A DNA stretch of 64,000 nt, taken from NCBI RefSeq assembly GCF_014207535.1, contig NZ_JACHGK010000014.1, forward strand, positions 1-64,000. Direction: 5' to 3'. Below, piece by piece: positions 61,601 through 64,000 of the stretch (position 1 is the first letter of the stretch; every line of letters begins with the position of its first letter). This stretch comes from Bacillus benzoevorans. GTDB lineage: Bacteria > Bacillota > Bacilli > Bacillales > Cytobacillaceae. A program made the translations under genes and the position numbers. The notes below the pieces were generated by a model. The model was not told the DNA's origin, searched no databases, and saw only the letters and a list, made by a program, of their open reading frames with translations.

Positions 61601-63685
61601 TTAATTAAACAGCCTTTCCCCCTCTTTAATGCAGGTATCATATACAAGAGCCATAGCTTGCACACGGTCTGTTACCTTTAGTTTTTGTAAAATATGTGTG
61701 ATGTGATTTTTGACGGTATGTTCACTGATAAAAAGCTTTTCTGAGATTTCTTTGTTGCTCAATCCATCAATAATGAGCTTAAAGACGTCAAGTTCCCGCG
61801 AGGAAATACCGTATTCCCGCTTGATATAAAGGATGGCACCTTCCTGAATCTCTTGTCTCAGAATCTTGTCCTGGCTCTGATAAAAGCCCCACTCCTTCAT
61901 GCTGCCTTGAACCCTATCCGGATTTAAAGGTTTGCTTTCGATTTGATTTCCATTGGCTAAAAACCGTTCGAAGTCTTTTGCCAGCACAGGCGGACTGAAT
62001 AGATAGCCCTGAAATTGCTGGCAATGGTACAACTTGATCATATTCAATTGTTCCTCTGTCTCTACTCCTTCGGCAATGACCGACATCTTTAGATTTTTTG
62101 CCAGAGAGGTGATCGTTTCAATAATAGCGAGGCATTCATGATTTTGGGCTGAAAGATCACGGACAAAGGATTGATCAATTTTGATCGTATCATACGGAAA
62201 AAGCCGTAAACAATTTAAGGAGGAATATCCGGTTCCGAAGTCATCCAGACTAATCTTAATCTTCATTTTTCTAAGCTGCTGCAGTGTTTCCGTAATCATT
62301 TGTTCGTTTCCTAAAATAACGGTCTCCGTGATATCAAACTCTAACAATTGCGGGTCAACCTGTGTTTCTGTGAGGATCTCCCGGATATGTTCGGTGAGAT
62401 TTTTGTGCAAAAATTGCTGCGCCGAGAAATTAATCGCGACCGGTACCGGTGTAAACCCGCTCTTTTTCCAGAGATTGATTTGCTCACAGACTTTCTTCAG
62501 CACCCATTCACTGATTTTCACTATCTGCCCAGTCTCTTCCGCGATCGGAATAAATTGCCCCGGAGAGACGGTCCCCCATTTGGAATGATTCCATCTTAAC
62601 AGCGCCTCTGCGCTCGTGACCCTGCCCGATTCTACGTCAACGCGAGGCTGATACACAATGGTGAGTTCCTCTCGTTCAACTGCCTTGTATAAGTCGTTCT
62701 GCAGTAAAAAGGTTTGATAGGATTGTAAATCCATCCCTGAATGATAGATTGTATATTTGTTCTTCCCCTGCTCTTTGGCACGGTATAGCGCCGTATCGGC
62801 ATTTTTGACAATGGTAAACAAATCTTCGCCGTCATATGGAAAAATGCTCAAGCCGATACTCGTTGTGATATAGAGTTCATAGTTATTGATGAGAAACGGC
62901 TCTTTGAATGCATTGATGATATTTTCGGCCACCTCGAGCGCCTGCTCCCTGTCCGTGTCCGGAAGCATAATATTGAACTCATCGCCGCCGACTCTGGCCA
63001 CAAAATCATCTTTCCTGACGCTGCCCGCCAGTCTTTGTGCTGCTTTTTGCAGGAGCCGATCCCCGACAATATGACCCAATGAATCATTGACATATTTAAA
63101 GCGGTCCAAGTCCAAATAGAGCATGGCCAGCGGTTGGTGCATATTCTTGGCGTGATTAATATGCGACAGTAATTTATCATGAAACAGTCTTCTGTTAGGC
63201 AGATCGGTTAAGCCGTCATGAAAGGCCATGTGTTCAATGATGCGGTTTCGTTCGACCAGTGCATCGGCCTGGTGCATTAGTTGGAGCTTCATCCGATAAA
63301 TTTCTACAAAACCGTCGACTTTTGCTTTTAAAATGATCGGGTCAAATGGTTTCGTAATATAGTCAATCGCGCCAACGGAATAGCCCATAAACACATGCTC
63401 AGCATCCATACTATTTGCTGTAATAAAAAGAATCGGGATATTTTTCGTTTTTTCACGTGCCTTGATGATTTTAGCCGTGCCAAATCCATCCATACCCGGC
63501 ATCTGTACATCCAGCAGTATGGCTGCAAAGTCATATTTTAATAGATATTTCAGCGCCTCTTCCCCTGAGGAAGCTTTAATTAATTGGTAATCATCACGCT
63601 CAATAATAGCCTCTAAAGCTAGTAAATTTTCAGGTCTGTCATCTACTAAAAGGATATTCACTTTTTCAGCCTCGACCAGCGGCAT
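61601..63685 (-). CDS. REC-GGDEF-EAL-LuxR regulator
   Basis: 694 residues with four domains. REC: D59 in ILLDVQMPGMDG. GGDEF: RVGGDEFNIM (about 235) with intact I-site R-x-x-D five residues before, so an active, feedback-inhibited cyclase is possible. EAL: SAEALLRW (about 358), DDFGTGYSSL, KIDQSFV and AEGVET, all present, so phosphodiesterase activity is possible. LuxR-type helix-turn-helix: ISSRELDVFKLIIDGLSNKEISEKLFISEHTVKNHI (about 628-665). A c-di-GMP enzyme fused to a DNA-binding domain is rare. GGGAGGGG precedes the ATG. The kinase gene follows after about 50 bases, so the two are probably cotranscribed and the REC domain may take phosphate from that kinase. Confidence 0.93.
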   Translation of the reverse strand: MPLVEAEKVNILLVDDRPENLLALEAIIERDDYQLIKASSGEEALKYLLKYDFAAILLDVQMPGMDGFGTAKIIKAREKTKNIPILFITANSMDAEHVFMGYSVGAIDYITKPFDPIILKAKVDGFVEIYRMKLQLMHQADALVERNRIIEHMAFHDGLTDLPNRRLFHDKLLSHINHAKNMHQPLAMLYLDLDRFKYVNDSLGHIVGDRLLQKAAQRLAGSVRKDDFVARVGGDEFNIMLPDTDREQALEVAENIINAFKEPFLINNYELYITTSIGLSIFPYDGEDLFTIVKNADTALYRAKEQGKNKYTIYHSGMDLQSYQTFLLQNDLYKAVEREELTIVYQPRVDVESGRVTSAEALLRWNHSKWGTVSPGQFIPIAEETGQIVKISEWVLKKVCEQINLWKKSGFTPVPVAINFSAQQFLHKNLTEHIREILTETQVDPQLLEFDITETVILGNEQMITETLQQLRKMKIKISLDDFGTGYSSLNCLRLFPYDTIKIDQSFVRDLSAQNHECLAIIETITSLAKNLKMSVIAEGVETEEQLNMIKLYHCQQFQGYLFSPPVLAKDFERFLANGNQIESKPLNPDRVQGSMKEWGFYQSQDKILRQEIQEGAILYIKREYGISSRELDVFKLIIDGLSNKEISEKLFISEHTVKNHITHILQKLKVTDRVQAMALVYDTCIKEGERLFN

Positions 63686-63776
63686 TCATTACCCCTCCCT
63701 TTGTTTTAGGCGTAAGTATCCATAATACTAGAATAACATAAAACCTTCACCAGGGCGGCGGAAAGTAATGCTAAAG

Positions 63777-64000
63777 TCAGATTCCAAAAGTCACAGCGGA
63801 TTTCAGGGACAGCGGATGGAGGACTTTAATCAATTTGGCTCTTTTCTCTTCACTCATGATGAAGGTAAGACCGTATTGAAATCCTTCCTTTGTTTCATTT
63901 TTCCAAGCGATGCTGCCTTCAAGCTCGAAGTGTTGTTCCATGATTGCCGTTTCGAACTGAAAGACAATATCAGGCCGGATTGGCAGGTGCATCGCAGTGA
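63777..64000 (-). CDS. PilZ-domain protein, C-terminal part (runs off the window)
   Basis: The visible 74 residues end in a PilZ-like barrel: PIRPDIVFQFETAIMEQHFELEG, AWKNETKEGFQYGLTFI and a C-terminal helix EEKRAKLIKVLHPL. The frame is open to the edge of the window, so the ATG at 63992 is probably internal. PilZ proteins often bind c-di-GMP, in keeping with the GGDEF/EAL protein downstream. The N-terminal R-x-x-x-R motif, needed to judge binding, is not visible. Confidence 0.7.
   Translation of the reverse strand, partial: TAMHLPIRPDIVFQFETAIMEQHFELEGSIAWKNETKEGFQYGLTFIMSEEKRAKLIKVLHPLSLKSAVTFGI

Overview
The window looks like chromosome from a low-GC, spore-forming Gram-positive of the Bacillaceae. 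Most start codons carry strong AGGAGG-type ribosome binding sites. The left edge holds the 5' end of a 16S rRNA gene with two textbook sigma-A rrn promoters. The gene content is bacillar: a Spo0E-type phosphatase, the DUF1659/DUF2922/YvrJ trio, a CodY-family regulator, Spx, YxeP, a SwrC-type RND pump with a TetR regulator, and YczE. A phasin-like protein and a 3-hydroxybutyrate dehydrogenase suggest polyhydroxybutyrate metabolism. I cannot name the species.

Layout. 1-5.2 kb: rrn start (minus strand), a pair of paralogous Cys-containing proteins of unknown function, and several small genes. 5.4-15.4 kb: a secreted SGNH hydrolase, a CDF metal transporter, a soluble chemoreceptor-like protein, Spx, an M20 amidohydrolase, and a 1497-residue secreted lamin-tail/metallophosphatase. 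15.5-17.2 kb: an IS200/IS605-type element with only tnpB, including its end hairpins and a probable omegaRNA. 17.3-26.7 kb: an orphan holin, a repeat protein, a LysM protein, a CodY paralogue with an altered ligand pocket, LysR/YeiH, an aldo-keto reductase and a second CDF pump.

26.9-43.6 kb is the most interesting part. It is an acyl-CoA reduction or oxidation island resembling the enterobacterial carnitine (cai/fix) pathway. It has two acyl-CoA dehydrogenases, each with its own electron-transfer flavoprotein (FixAB plus FixCX, and a second EtfBA), a CaiC-like CoA ligase, a CaiB-like class III CoA-transferase, a crotonase and a GntP-type permease, but no CaiT. Three transcription units begin with good sigma-54 -24/-12 promoters and a fourth with a weaker one. 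Three of the four have upstream palindromes of the form GATAC-N6-GTATC. A PAS/AAA+/Fis sigma-54 activator is divergently encoded at the end of the island. I infer that it is the cognate activator and that these sites are its enhancers. A 249-bp mobile repeat, 99% identical to a copy 6 kb away in inverted orientation, sits between one sigma-54 promoter and the genes it should drive.

43.8-56 kb holds an MFS aromatic-acid-type transporter, an orphan four-helix sensor, the TetR/RND pair with an operator filling the promoter spacer, Lrp and an MBL-fold protein, two decayed genes (Doc toxin, GNAT acetyltransferase), PepSY, YczE, and YceI behind an MhqR-like operator. 56-64 kb is a signalling block on the minus strand: a partial PilZ protein, a REC-GGDEF-EAL-LuxR protein, a hybrid histidine kinase with two receiver domains, and a CheR methyltransferase (RsbK/RsbM-like), followed by 3-hydroxybutyrate dehydrogenase. 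Two families of small palindromic repeats are scattered between genes and in two cases supply the last codons of a gene.
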